From Anaeromyces robustus (Eukaryota > Neocallimastigomycota > Neocallimastigomycetes > Neocallimastigales > Neocallimastigaceae): DNA of 64,000 nt. This document shows positions 47,382-58,349 of the stretch, in pieces (the stretch's first letter is position 1; the number at the start of each line of letters is the position of its first letter). The notes under the pieces were generated by a model. The model worked only from the letters and a program-made list of their open reading frames with translations, made no database searches and was not told the DNA's origin. The stretch is from the NCBI GenBank assembly GCA_002104895.1, contig MCFG01000364.1, forward strand, positions 1 to 64,000, read 5' to 3'. Made by a program: the position numbers and the translations under genes.

Positions 47382-47912
47382 TTAATTGTAACATATGGCA
47401 TATCTTACTAATCCAGCTACTTTAGTATTTTGATCAATTCCATCGGTGTCTTGTGCAGCAACTTGGAATACAATAGAATCACCTGTATTTAAATTCTTGA
47501 ATAATGGTGAATAGATTCTTACAGGTCCTGCATTGGTATCATTCATACCGGAAGCTAAAACATTAGTAGAAGGTTCATAAAGTGGAGGATTTGCGAGCTG
47601 TTCAGTAAAGAAATTTTTGGCACTATATCCTTTTGGAACATAAATTAATGCCCAATATAAAATACCTTCAGTATTTCCAACAATTGAAACATTAATTGTA
47701 AACTTTCCAGCTTTGCGAACACCTTCACTATCAACAGATGGAACAACAGTATAATTAAATTGGTGAAATGTTGGAGCATTCATAATAGCTCCGATCCCAT
47801 ATTGTAGAGCAGTACCTAATTTTCCACTAAATGGAGTATTTTGAACATTGTATTTGTTCTTTCTTCCTGATCTGGTGGAAGTCGTTGTTGTTTTAGTGGT
47901 AGTTTTGGCCAT
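47382..47912 (-). CDS. CRESS-DNA virus-type capsid-like protein
   Basis: 176 codons from ATG 47912. The N-terminus is Thr- and basic-rich (MAKTTTKTTTTSTRSGRKNK), like the DNA-binding arm of small circular-virus capsids. A jelly-roll-like strand pattern follows: LYWALIYVPKGYS, LYEPSTNVLASGM, GPVRIYSPLFKNLNTGDSIV, VAGLVRYAICYN. The arrangement YVP.GY, LYEP..NVLASG, G.VRI.S.L.RNLNSGD and a terminal GLV.YAI resembles unclassified CRESS-DNA virus capsids as I know them; no search was run. TATAAAAG lies upstream on the minus strand at 48031-48038. The frame is intact, unlike most mobile-element ORFs around, and it is divergent from Rep across a 368-bp intergenic region. Confidence 0.72.
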   Translation of the reverse strand: MAKTTTKTTTTSTRSGRKNKYNVQNTPFSGKLGTALQYGIGAIMNAPTFHQFNYTVVPSVDSEGVRKAGKFTINVSIVGNTEGILYWALIYVPKGYSAKNFFTEQLANPPLYEPSTNVLASGMNDTNAGPVRIYSPLFKNLNTGDSIVFQVAAQDTDGIDQNTKVAGLVRYAICYN

Positions 47913-48280
47913 TTTTTATTAATTTAATATATATCATAAATAATAATTTTTATTAATATAATCCAAACTATCGAAATTTTGGAAATTAAAAAATATAAAG
48001 AAGAAATAAAATAATTTCATAAATGGTTTCCTTTTATAGTAAGCCACAAAAAATTTAATTGATCGCCACGGCGATAATTAAAAAAAAAATTGGAATTTGA
48101 ACCAATAAACATATGAATAATTTAATTTAAAAAAAAATTTGAAGCCATTTGTGTCACGTGTGTGATCTGTCAAAAAAGTATATAAAGAGGTGAATTGGTG
48201 AATCGATTTAATTATAATATTTAAAATTAACTCGATTCATCAATTTGTTTTTTATTAATTAATAAACTTTTTTTTAAAAA
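47913..48280. promoter_or_regulatory. Bidirectional CRESS intergenic region
   Basis: Between divergent capsid-like and Rep starts. It holds TATAAAAG toward the capsid side (48031-48038, minus), TATATAAA toward Rep (48179-48186), a short palindrome ATCGCC-AC-GGCGAT near 48062, an E-box-containing GTGTCACGTGTGTGA near 48151 (iteron candidate) and the origin-like hairpin. This is the standard layout of geminivirus and genomovirus large intergenic regions. Confidence 0.75.
48193..48245 (+). promoter_or_regulatory. Candidate rolling-circle origin hairpin with TAATATTTA loop
   Basis: Left arm AATTGGTGAATCGA plus TTAATT pairs with AATTAA plus TCGATTCATCAATT, 20 bp with one mismatch in the long block and one T/C bulge pair. 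The 11-nt loop ATAATATTTAA (48214-48224) contains TAATATTTA, differing from the geminivirus nonanucleotide TAATATTAC only in its last two bases. In Rep copy 1 the right arm reads CACCAATT, the exact complement of this left arm, so the ancestral stem was perfect over this block. Confidence 0.75.
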
Positions 48281-49153
48281 ATGACTTTTGATAATGCTCT
48301 CAAGGTTGCTACCGCTGTTTCTGGTGCTAAAATGGCTTCTGGCTCCAAGAGGAAGAGATGTTCCAAAGGCAAAGAATGTGCTACCGCCAGTAAGAGGTTA
48401 AAAAAGAATACTTCTAGTGAATTTCGCATAAACAAAAAGAAAGAATTTCTATTAACTTATGCGAATACTAGGGGTGAAACTACAAAGAGTGACGTGGCTC
48501 TGATGCTCGAGGAAAAACAGGCTAATATCGAATTTATAGTTAGTAAGGAAAAAAATCACAATGGTAACGTTGCTGAATTCCACATCCACTCATATGTTCA
48601 CTATGTAGATAACCCTCTTAATACAAGAGTTTTAAGGTATTTTGATGTCCCATATCCCCCAACTTCTAACCAGGCCTTTCCAACTAACCACCCTAACATA
48701 AGATACAAGAGTGAATTTAGTAAAAATCCTATCCAAGCCAGCATTAACATGATTGAGTATGTGACAAAGGAAGATAAAGATCCTATTTGTAATTTTGATT
48801 GGAAACAACGACTCGAAGATTTAAAAGCTATGCTTGGTACAAACAAACGTATGGGTAAAGAAGTCCTTGAAATTCCTTTTTTTGAATGGATCAACGAAGA
48901 CCCAAGACCAGACGGTGAAGAAGTCAAAAGACGTATTCGATCTAACAAGGTATGGTATGATCAATACTGTCTAAAATTTATTAATTTTAATTCACTAATC
49001 AAGGCCGAATTTGATTCTAGAAGGGAGAATGAAAAGCCTAAAGCCATCTACGATAGAGAATTTGTAATACCTTTAAGACTTCGTCAGTGGATAGAAGAGT
49101 TTGAAAATTGGCTCTTTCAAAGGTACGACCGTCCAAGGGGCTTAGTGAATTAA
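48281..49153 (+). CDS. rep: Geminivirus-like Rep, copy 2, truncated before the helicase
   Basis: 290 codons from ATG 48281 (MTFDNALKVAT). The HUH endonuclease domain is complete: motif I FLLTYAN (residues about 60-66), motif II HIHSYVHY (about 106-113), a GRS-like stretch ending HPNI, and catalytic Tyr in EYVTKED (about 158-164). The oligomerisation/linker region follows (EIPFFEW, DPRPDGEEVKRR). The frame stops at RPRGLVN, exactly where copy 1 continues into Walker A, so the SF3 helicase is lost; family members are usually about 350-370 residues. The nicking domain has no frameshift. The 5' flank matches copy 1 from the nonamer through the ATG. The downstream 80 bp is unrelated, then Gypsy-3 begins. 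Confidence 0.88.
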   Translation: MTFDNALKVATAVSGAKMASGSKRKRCSKGKECATASKRLKKNTSSEFRINKKKEFLLTYANTRGETTKSDVALMLEEKQANIEFIVSKEKNHNGNVAEFHIHSYVHYVDNPLNTRVLRYFDVPYPPTSNQAFPTNHPNIRYKSEFSKNPIQASINMIEYVTKEDKDPICNFDWKQRLEDLKAMLGTNKRMGKEVLEIPFFEWINEDPRPDGEEVKRRIRSNKVWYDQYCLKFINFNSLIKAEFDSRRENEKPKAIYDREFVIPLRLRQWIEEFENWLFQRYDRPRGLVN

Positions 49154-49236
49154 AATTCAAAAATACCTCCGATCTAATAATTCCAAGACGAAGGATTATT
49201 AAATTGAAAATTTTAAAAATAATATAAAAATTAAAT

Positions 49237-51256
49237 TATTAATAGCTTTAACCTTATTTTCTAAAGGTAATAGGCCTTTGTTTGTGACTTTATGTCCAAG
49301 AGCTTCCACTTCAAACATACAGAAATGACATTTTTCTAAATTAATTTTTAATTTATTTTCTCTAAGAATTTGAAACACGCTAATTAAATCTTCTAAGTGT
49401 TGTTCAATTGTAGGTGAATAAACTATTATGTCATCAAAGTATATTTGTACGCATACATTTATTAACTCAAAGAAAATCTATTCATTTCCCTTTGGAACGT
49501 GGAAGGCGTGTTTGTTAAACCAAATGGCATTACCTTGAAATAATAATTTCCAAACTTTGTAGTGAATGTTGTTATTTCCTGGTCCTTTTCATACATAGGT
49601 ATTTGATGGTAGCCACTGAATAAATCAAGAGTAGAAAATATTGTTGCATCTTTTAACGCGTCAAATATCTCCTGAATCTTTGGTAACGCGTAAGAATCCT
49701 TCTTTGTTATCTTGTTTAATAATCTATAGTCAATACAAAGTCTCCACTTCCCATTTTTCTTTGGTATAATGACTATAGGTGAAGACCATGGAGAATGTGA
49801 TGGCACTATCAAGCCTTTATCAATTAATTTTTTTAATTCTTCCTTTAACGCGGATAATTGAATTTGGGACAGTCTATAAGCCTTTTGTTTAATAGGCTTA
49901 CTATCCTCAAGTAATTCTATATGGTGTGGTAACAATTTTGATTGTTCCAAATCATCACTAGATACTGCTACCACATCCGCGTAGGTTAATAAAATATCCT
50001 TTAATTCTTTTTTTGTCGCGTCATTCTGAATATCCATTTCTTTTAAAATCCTTTCCAAAATAATTTTCTTTTCCTCCTTAAATGACGCGTTAATTCCATT
50101 CGTTTTTGTAATTGAATTCAGTGGTGTAAATATTGTGTTAGCTGTTATTATTGGACTATCATCCCATATATAGCACATCATAGCCTGTGAATGGAAAACT
50201 GAAATATCTTCTATTGGAACCAAACGTTCTAGTTTATTATCTTTATTTTTTATGGATAAATATCTGTCATTTACATCTACTATTAGTCCATAATCGTATT
50301 GTGTTTTAAAACTAATAATAATATCATAGAATGGTTCTTCCTTTTCTAGAATTCTGAAATTAGTTTTTATTTTTAAATTACCTAATTTTAATTCTAATGG
50401 TACTATCTCATAGGTATATTCTTCAGTATCAGACATGGCTTTATGAACTCTACCAGAAACAGTACCAATTATACTATATTCTTTTACTACCTCATTTAAA
50501 AGTTTTCTGGTAACTAAGTTAGCATTACTACAGCCATCAATTAATACCGCAGCAGTAGACCCTTCTACTGAACCTCTGACTACTGCTATATCATATTCTT
50601 GTTCTTTAGTTTGATAGCCATGAGTTGGGTTATTCATTAACTCAAATTCAGGTTTAGCATTCTGGTAATCAGCTAAACCTACAATCATTTCTTGCTCTGG
50701 CTTACTTCTCCTAAAGCTTTTGGTTACTTCAGCTCGCAACAGATTACTTACAGCTAACAATTGTTCCAGAGAAATATTGGCAGGAGTATTTTTGAACTCT
50801 TCTATTATATTATATGGCTGTATTTCCTGCATTAAATTTAATATACTAGGCACTCTAGGCATTCGCGTATTATCTGTTGTATTCATTCCACCACTTGATA
50901 TATTGTCTATTTTCTTCTTATCAGCAACTTTCATTTTGGATTCCTCATTTATCATATTTTTAGAATTTTTAACCGTATTATCACCATTGATTTTATTATT
51001 ATTATTATTACTATTATTATTATTATTATTATTATTATAATTATTATTATCATTATTATTATTATAATTATTATTGTTATCTTCATTATTATTAACAGAA
51101 CTATTTCTAGAATGATTTTTCGTTTGACTTCTAGTTCTGGGTCTAAGTACTTTCCTTTCCTGAATACTTTTAGCTACTTCAGTAGTTTGTTTCTTTTGAA
51201 TTTCCTTTACTTCATTTCCTTGATTATTTTCCCTAATATTTTCAAAATTATTATTT

Positions 51257-51324
<68 letters not shown>

Positions 51325-51890
51325 AAATCTTTTTGATTTTGGTAGAGAATTTGAATTCTTTTCATCTTTACTTCTTTTTGCAGCAACTATTATATCATTA
51401 CATTTATCAAACCAAGTAGTTGCTGTTAATATTTTAGGGTTGGCATTTTGATTATTGGAAGTTAGCCTTCTTCCATTATTTAGTTTTTTTGTGAATTTAT
51501 ATAATTGATATAACCTGGGTCTTGTTGAAATTGTGCAAAATCGGCACAATCTTTTATACCATGTCCAGGTTGCTTACAGAAATAACAAATTTTTACTTGT
51601 AAATTCTGCATTCTAGTAATCAATTCATCCATTTCTGGTTCTTTGCCTTTATTATTATTTTGTGTTATATTATTAAAATTACTTGAGTTATTATTGTTAT
51701 TATTAGTTCCAGTATAATTATTAAAATTGTTAAAATTATTTCCTTTGTAATTGTATCCATTTGAATTATTATATCTCATTGTTTGTCCTCTGGCTGAACT
51801 TTTAAACATATTATTAAGCATTTGGTTATTAGGAGCAGGTACATTATTAAAATTATTTATTGGATACTGATTATTGAAAATAATAAAAAT
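49237..51890 (-). mobile_element. Gypsy-3 retroelement copy 2 (gag end, protease, RT)
   Basis: Read leftward: a Gag C-terminus with CCHC knuckle CYFCKQPGHGIKDC and an Asn-rich linker ends at 51480. A -1 frame carries the rest (from 51549 to 49462): Asn-rich linker, a retropepsin-like region where the usual D-S/T-G is D-G-C (VLIDGCSNANLVT), and RT (IPKKNGKWRLCIDYR, TLDLFSGYHQI, VMPFGLTNTPSTFQ). After a one-base shift near 49,475 comes YFDDIIVYSPT, ending at about 49,237 beside the Rep locus. RNase H and integrase are absent. The truncated Gag end at about 51,890 dissolves into AT-rich sequence. It is better preserved than copy 1. Confidence 0.88.
51456..51489 (-). promoter_or_regulatory. Candidate -1 programmed frameshift site (gag-pol)
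   Basis: On the minus strand the Gag frame reads CAA AAA AAC TAA. The heptamer A AAA AAC (51483-51489) is a canonical -1 slippery sequence immediately before the Gag stop, and the -1 frame is open across it into protease-RT. After a 7-nt spacer lies a stem TGGAAG...CTTCCA with an 8-nt loop (51456-51475). Confidence 0.78.
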
Positions 51891-52316
51891 AAAATATAAT
51901 TCTTAACAGAAAATTTATTTATTTATTTATTTATTTATTATTTTTTGTTAGAAATAAAGTTTAATATTATAAATATTTTATCATAGTAATAACTACTTAT
52001 ATTTATATTATTTAAATTATATGCTTTGTAATATTGGTATGTAAATGACATGTGGCGCATGTATGACGTACATTAAATTTTACATATACAATATATTATA
52101 TTAATATAACAAGGGGAGAGTTAGGTTCAATAATAAAATATTATATTATTAAAATCAATATTTTTTATTTATTATTAATTAATGATTCAAAGAGTCAAAT
52201 TTATATTATATTTCATTAACATTAAAGTAAAAGTATTGCTAAACATGAATCTAATTTATCAGTGGAATCTTCTTTTTATTAATATTTCTTTTTTTATTTA
52301 TTTAAATTATGAAATA
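51891..52316. other. AT-rich spacer
   Basis: No gene supported. There is a short GC-richer patch GACATGTGGCGCATGTATGACG at about 52,047-52,068. It separates the Gypsy-3 copy from the chromovirus 3' LTR. Confidence 0.5.
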
Positions 52317-52881
52317 TGTAATAAATTGTAAAAAATAAGTAAATTATTTTACACAATTATTTTGATTGACCCAACAGGTCTACACAGAAAGTAAATCAGA
52401 AAAGAAAATTGGTTTTATAAGAACTTGTTTTATTAGATTTATTAAAAGTAAAAATTTATTTATTTATTAATTAATTTTGTAATATTCTGAATTACTTATA
52501 ATTAATTAATAAAATCGCGAAGAATTAATCATTAAAAAATTTTACACCTATTTATACTTTTTACGGAAAAATAGTTTTCTTCGTAAAAAGTTATTTAAAA
52601 TTTCTAGAAACTTTTGATTAAAATCTTATAGAAAAATTTAGAAAAATTTAATATAAAAGTTGTCTTAAATTTTTGATTGTATTCTATTAATTTCTACGTA
52701 AAATACAGAAATAAAAATACAGAAATAAAATACAGAAATTTATAATAAAAAAATTTAAAAAATAAAATTTTAATAAAGTTTGTAACAAGTGTGAGTCGAA
52801 CCCAGAGTGTTCGCCCAGATGGTCATAGTGACTAACCACTAGACCATGGTTACTATTTTATTAATTGTGAGATTCGTTACA
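52317..52881 (-). repeat. 3' LTR-A of the chromovirus
   Basis: 565 bp, TGTAACGAATCTCAC to TTTATTACA. The tRNA-like head lies at about 52,782-52,856 (acceptor-like GTAAC/GTTAC pairing, A box TGGTCTAGTGG, B box GGGTTCGACTC; T stem mostly unpaired). TATAAATA (52549-52556, minus) lies 39 nt upstream of GCGATTTTAT (52518-52509), which complements the primer site. Confidence 0.92.
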
Positions 52882-53264
52882 TGGTCCTCCTTCAGGATTC
52901 GGATACCAGACGAATCTTAAAGCTAGGCTAAACTATACTAAGAAAATTTTTAAATTTTAAACTATACTATATAGGTGTAAAAATAGGATAATTTGATATT
53001 AATAAAGATACATGAATATTAATAAGGTTTACATGATATTAATAAAAATTTTTTATTTCATAAGAATATTAATAAGTTTTAATTTTATAAGTTTGATATT
53101 AATAAAGTAATTATTTGACTAAGTAATATTAATAAATTTTAATTTTATAACTAATAGAGGTTTGATATTAATAAGTATTGATAAATTTTAGTTTTTTAAC
53201 TAAGTAATAAATTTAGTTTGATATTAATAAAGTATTAGATAAATTCGTTCAGAATCTAAGTTCT
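52882..53264 (-). other. Chromovirus 3' interior with polypurine tract
   Basis: Between the gag-pol stop and 3' LTR. It ends in GAAGGAGGACCA abutting the LTR. The preceding CGTCTGGTATCCGA is shared with the non-autonomous element. The rest has repeated ATATTAATAAAG-like words and no gene. Confidence 0.75.
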
Positions 53265-56200
53265 TTAATTTGTTTTATTGAATTTTTTAAGTAATTCTGG
53301 ACAATTCAAATTTGTTTCTGGCTCCCAAGAAGCTTCTGATAAAGGATAACCTTTCCATTTTATTAAGTATTGTATTTTTCCGTAATGCTTTCTTTTGTCC
53401 AGAATTTCTTCGACTTCATATTCCTCTTCTTCATTCACAATTATTGGTGGTGGGGGTGCTTGCTTCCTTTTGAATTTGTCTTCGAAGTAAGGTTCAAGTT
53501 CAGATACATGAATAATTGGATGAATTCTAAGGGTTTTTGGTAGTTCAATTTTATAAGAAACTGGGAATACTTTTTCAATAATCCTAAACGGTCCCAATTT
53601 TCTTGGTTTAAGCTTTTTATTTTTGTTTCGAATTATTAATGAACTATTAATCCAAACTTTGTCATTAATTTTATATTCTGGAGCCTTTATACGATGTTTA
53701 TTCGCAAAAATTTCTTGTTTTTTAACTGCTTGTTTTAGATTTTCTTTTAATTCCTTGAATAATTCAGACAAATCTTTTGTAAATTGGTCTGCACGCGGAA
53801 CATCTGAAGTACTGGGGATTGCTGGAGAAAATCTTGGGTTATATCCATAATTGGCATAGAATGGGGATTCTTTTAAGGATTCTTGTATTGTGTTGTTATA
53901 ACAAAATTCTGCGAGATATAAATAGTTGCTCCAATCGGTTCCTTTGAAATTTGAATAGCATCTAAGGTACTGTTCGATAACGGAGTTCACCCTCTCCGTT
54001 AGACCATTAGTCTGGTGGTGAAATGGTGAAGAGAGTTTCATCGAAATGTTAAGGGAGTTGCAAACTGAAGTCCAAAATTTTGAAGTAAACTGGGCACCTC
54101 TGTCAGAAAGGATATCAATTGGAAGACCATGAAGTCGAAAAACAGTGTTCATAAAAGCATTTGCAGTGTCTTCAGCGGAGGGAACATTGGGAAAGGGAAT
54201 AAAGTGACCCATTTTTGAAAATCTATCCAAAATAACAAAAATGCAAGTGAAGTTGTTTGAAGAAGGAAGGTCAGTAATGAAGTCCATTGAGAGGGAAGTC
54301 CAAGGGCGATCAGGAATTTCGAGAGGGTTTAAAAATCCGTAAGGTTTATGTCTAAGATCTTTAGCTCGGCAACAAACTTCGCAGGAGCGTACGTATTCTT
54401 TTATATCAGTGTTCATGGAAGGCCACCAGAAATCACGATTGGTTAAAGAGAGAGTTTTCTTGATGCCAAGGTGTCCAGCAGAGGGAGAATCGTAGCAAAT
54501 ATTAAGAACAAGGGAACGGCAACTAGTTGGCACGTATATTTTACCTTTGAATAGTAAAAAGTTATTTATTAACGAGAAGTCATTTTGTCCAGAAGAATTA
54601 TTTGAGATAAATTTATTATAGGTTTCTTGATAAAATTTATCTTTGGAGTATTCTTTGATAATTTTTTCGTTCAAGGATGAAACTATGGAAGCAACTGCAC
54701 AAAAGTTTTCGGGTCTAAGTACCGAAAAAGGAGTGTCAATGGAAGAAAGTTCTTCATCGTTGGTAGCATAGTCAGGTCTACGAGAAAGTGCATCAGCTTT
54801 GCCATTAGCGGAACCAGCACGATAAACAATTTTGAAGTTAAATTCAGAGAGGAATAAAGCCCAACGTACTAATCTTTGTGACATCTTTTCGGGTTTCTTT
54901 TGATATAAAAGATTACGGTGGTCAGAAAAAATGGTAAATGGGATCGATGTGCCTTTTAATAAGTGTCTCCAATGTTCCAGAGATTCAACAATAGCTAGAA
55001 GTTCTTTGTCGTATATCGGGTAGTTCTTTTCTGCAGAGGTAAGAGATCTAGAAAAGAAAGCAACTGGATGAATTTTGTTATCCTTTAAAGAGTTTTGCGA
55101 GAGAATAGCCCCGATGGCAAAATTGCTGCTATCAGTTTCCACTAAGAAGGGTAGATCACGATTAGGATAAGCAAGAACTGGAGCAGAAGAGAACTTGTAC
55201 TTTATTTCTTCAAAGGCATCTTGAGTTTTCGAGGTCCAACTGAATTTTATATGTTTCTTTAATAGAGAATTAAGAGGATGAGTGATTGCTGCAAATCCAG
55301 GAATAAAGCGTCGGTAGTAGTTTGCCAAACCCAAGAATGATTGTAATTGTTTAACGTTTGCAGGGATAGGCCATTCTAAAATCGAGGAAACCTTTTTTGG
55401 GTCCATGAGAATACCATCAGAAGATATTCTGTGACCAAGAAAATCCAAGAAGGGAACACAAAATTCGCATTTTTCAAGTTTTGCGAATAGATGGGCTTTT
55501 CTTAATCTGTTAAGTACTTCAGATAAATGAACAAAGTGAGTGTCTAAGTCAGGAGAGAAGATTATTATGTCATCAATATAACAGAAGGCGAATTTACCCA
55601 AGACATCTTCTAAAATGTCATTTATAAAGTGTTGAAAAACGGCAGGAGCATTCTTGAGACCGAAAGGCATTACTAGATATTCAAAGTGTCCGTATTTACA
55701 AGTAAATGCCGTCTTGAATTCGTCACCTTCTTTGATCCTAACTAGGTTGTATGCCGAACGAAGATCTAATTTTGAGAAGACTCTTCCTTTGGATAAATGC
55801 TCTAACATGTCGTTAATCAAAGGTAAAGGATAAGAGTCACGGATCGTAATATCGTTCAAATGTCGGTAGTCTACTACCATTCTTAGTTCACCATTCTTTT
55901 TTAACACAAAAAATACAGGAGCGCCAGCGGGGGATTTAGATTTTCGGATAAATCCTTTTGCTAAGTTTTCCTCGATGTATTCCTTAAGTGTGGCCGATTC
56001 CTTTTCTGTTAAGGGTAGATTGGCCCATAATATAGCTGAGTGCCAGGAAGAAGGTTTATCTCACAATCGTAGGGTCTATGAGGAGGTAGCTCGTTGGCAT
56101 ATATTTCACTGAATACATCTTTAAAAGGCCGAAGTTTAGCAGGTAATAAAGTTTGTATTTTGGATTCATTTTCCTTTTTTGTTTCCTTTGGAGGAATGAA

Positions 56201-57427
56201 GGCAGCAAAAGAACTGGGGAGCATTAGGCAATTTGAAACGCAATGATTTGATTTGAATGAAAGTTCTTTGGTTCCAAAATTAATAGTAGGATTATGTATT
56301 GAAAGCCAGTCAGTTCCTAATATGGCGCAATAGGAGGGTAAGTCAAGAACGTAAAATTTCACTTTGCAATTATGATTTTTATAAGTCATTGAAATGGGAA
56401 AGGTTTCACCAAGTATAGTTTGATTTCCTCCAATTCCAGATATCTTGGGAAGATCTGTTTTAGTCGAGAAGGGTATATTATGTTGTTTAGCATAATATAC
56501 ATCCATAAGGCTAAGTTGAGAGCCGGAATCTAAAAGAATTTTTGTGTTGATGGAGGTATTTGAGACTTTGAGAATGAATTCGAAAATTGGTAACTTTAAG
56601 TCTGGTTGATCAGAAATTCTTGGCCTTGAACTAAAGTTTGCTTCGGGATTGGTGATATGGGAGGTAGTAGAAGCTTTATTCTTTTTTCTAAGTGGACATT
56701 TTTCCCACGAATGTTCAGAGGAAGCACAGTATGCGCAAAGATTTTCTCTTCTTCTTCTTTCCTTTTCTTCGTTCGATAATGGTCCGCGAGGTTTTTGATT
56801 TTGTGTTTTCTTGGAAAAACTTGATTTTCTATTGTTGTTGTTTTTGTTGTGATTATTATTGTTATTTGATTTATTTTGTGAGGTGAAAAATTGTCTCTGG
56901 GTTGAAATTCTGGAGTCAATTCTAGAAGCAATGGTTTGCATGGAGAGAAGTGTTCTAGGTCCTGGGAACATCTCAAGGATTCTGGTTGCAATTTGATCAT
57001 TTAGTCCAGCGAGAAAGGCATCCATTTTTGCCTCTTCATTCCACGAAGATTCGTCAGCATACTTATTAAATTCTATAATATAATTTCGGACATCTCCAAG
57101 ACGTTTTTGCCTTATGGTTCTTAATTTTTGGTTGGCGATAAATGTTGAATCGTAATCGCCAAAAGTAGCCTTGAATCTTGAAATAAAGGCTTCGTAATCG
57201 TTTAAACATGGGTCCACATTTTCTATTAAGGTTGCGGCCCAGTTCATAGCAGAACCATATAATCTGGAGATAATGTATGCGACTTTAATGGGATCTTCGG
57301 CGAATCTTTCGGGTTGCAACATAAATATGAGATTCATCTTGGCGAGGAATCCTTTGAAGTAGCGGCGGTCTCCAGCAAAACCATCTTTGTTGTTGACACT
57401 AGCATTAAAAAATGAATCTTCTTCCAT
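53265..57427 (-). CDS. Chromovirus Gag-Pol polyprotein with one frame break
   Basis: Gag starts at ATG 57427 (MEEDSFFNASVNNKDG). Domains in order: capsid-like Gag (SRLYGSAMNWAATL), zinc knuckle CAYCASSEHSWEKC (CX2CX4HX4C), retropepsin ILLDSGSQLS, RT (VDYRHLND, YLVMPFGLKNAP, CYIDDIIIFS), RNase H (LVETDSSNFAIG, IFSDHRNLLY), integrase zinc finger ending CEVCCRAKD, integrase core with catalytic D, D, E in MDFITDLP, LSDRGAQFTS and LTERVN, and C-terminal chromodomain (EVEEILDKRKHYG, YLIKWKGYP, SWEPETNL). The only disruption is a one-base loss at about 56,010, where the decayed copy at 36.9 kb has an uninterrupted frame; hence about 1,390 residues in one ORF, as in Tf1-type chromoviruses. The zinc finger's first His appears as Tyr (CYDSPSAGH), while the 38.1-kb copy has His. 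Confidence 0.92.
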
Positions 57428-57609
57428 CTTCTAATTTTCGTTCTTATTGTTAAAGTTGTTTATTGTTCTAAGTGCTTTGAGTAAAATTGCCACAGTGAGT
57501 AGTTCTATTTCTAAGATTATTAATTTTATGATTACGAGTAGAATGTTGAAGTTCATAAGACAGAATAAAATTTAAATTTTTGGAAATTTTAAGTAGGACA
57601 AATTTATTT

Positions 57610-57997
57610 AAGGTAATTTGGAATTTCGCTTTTATGCCTTACAACAAAAAAATAACCGGCAAAAGCTACTAACTAGAGGTATATACTAGACCTCGAAGTA
57701 AAATATTAAAACTATATAATTAAAGTCGCTTCACCTTCACGACCAACCTCCAGCCTTCGGTGACTGAAGTTCCTTGTTTGCCAGAGCTTACGAAGGTATT
57801 GAACTTGAACGTCCGATATTGCAGTGCTTTTTATCACACAACAATTCCTTCCCCCAAGAAAGCGTGCTTCTCACACTACCCACTTTTATCAATACCTAAG
57901 TAACTAATTGACTATAGTTTCTTAACCTACTAGAAACTAGTTACTTACGCCAAACACTCTGTATATGAGCTCTAAACGCTCCTAGTATATTTAAAAA
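57610..57997 (-). other. Chromovirus leader segment, copy 2
   Basis: Reverse complement of the block-conserved leader at 35403-35790. It lies 5' of Gag, is non-coding and GC-richer than its surroundings. Conserved blocks are TACTAGGAGCG, GTGTGATAAAAAGCA, CAGTCACCGAAGGCTG and TTGTAAGGCATAAAA. A packaging, translation or structural RNA role is inference. Confidence 0.7.
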
Positions 57998-58070
57998 AAA
58001 TTACCTTAAAATTTAAACAACAGAAAAAGTTTTATGGACTTATTTAACCTTTTAGTAATTTTTTTTTTTT

Positions 58071-58229
58071 CTATTTCACACTGCTGTTCTTTCAGTTTAT
58101 CAACTTACTCGAGCTGAATGTAGGACTTACGTCTGAGCCTACCAGCGAGGGCCAATGTGAAACTCGAAAAATTAATTAGAAAAAGGAAGAATATTTTATA
58201 AGGATCCTCTATAACGATTCTCCTTATGA
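58071..58229 (+). repeat. 159-bp hairpin cassette, copy 2
   Basis: Same length and about 95% identical to 34955-35113. Here it sits inside the chromovirus leader, between the block-conserved segment and a CCTGAAATAGTGGTAAG block, antisense to the element. At 35 kb the same cassette lies outside that block and sense to the element. Confidence 0.85.
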
Positions 58230-58349
58230 CAAAATTAAAAAAAAAAAAAAAAAACACAAAAATTTTATTACAACACGTTATTTTCTTACCACTATTTCAG
58301 GTAAGTAATTTATTATAAATAAAAAATAATTAATTTTTTTTTTTTTTTT

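Noticed and set aside
56000-56020. Programmed frameshift in the chromovirus gag-pol
   Set aside because: The decayed copy at 36.9 kb has an uninterrupted frame here (CCG TTA) where this copy lost one base, so a deletion is simpler.
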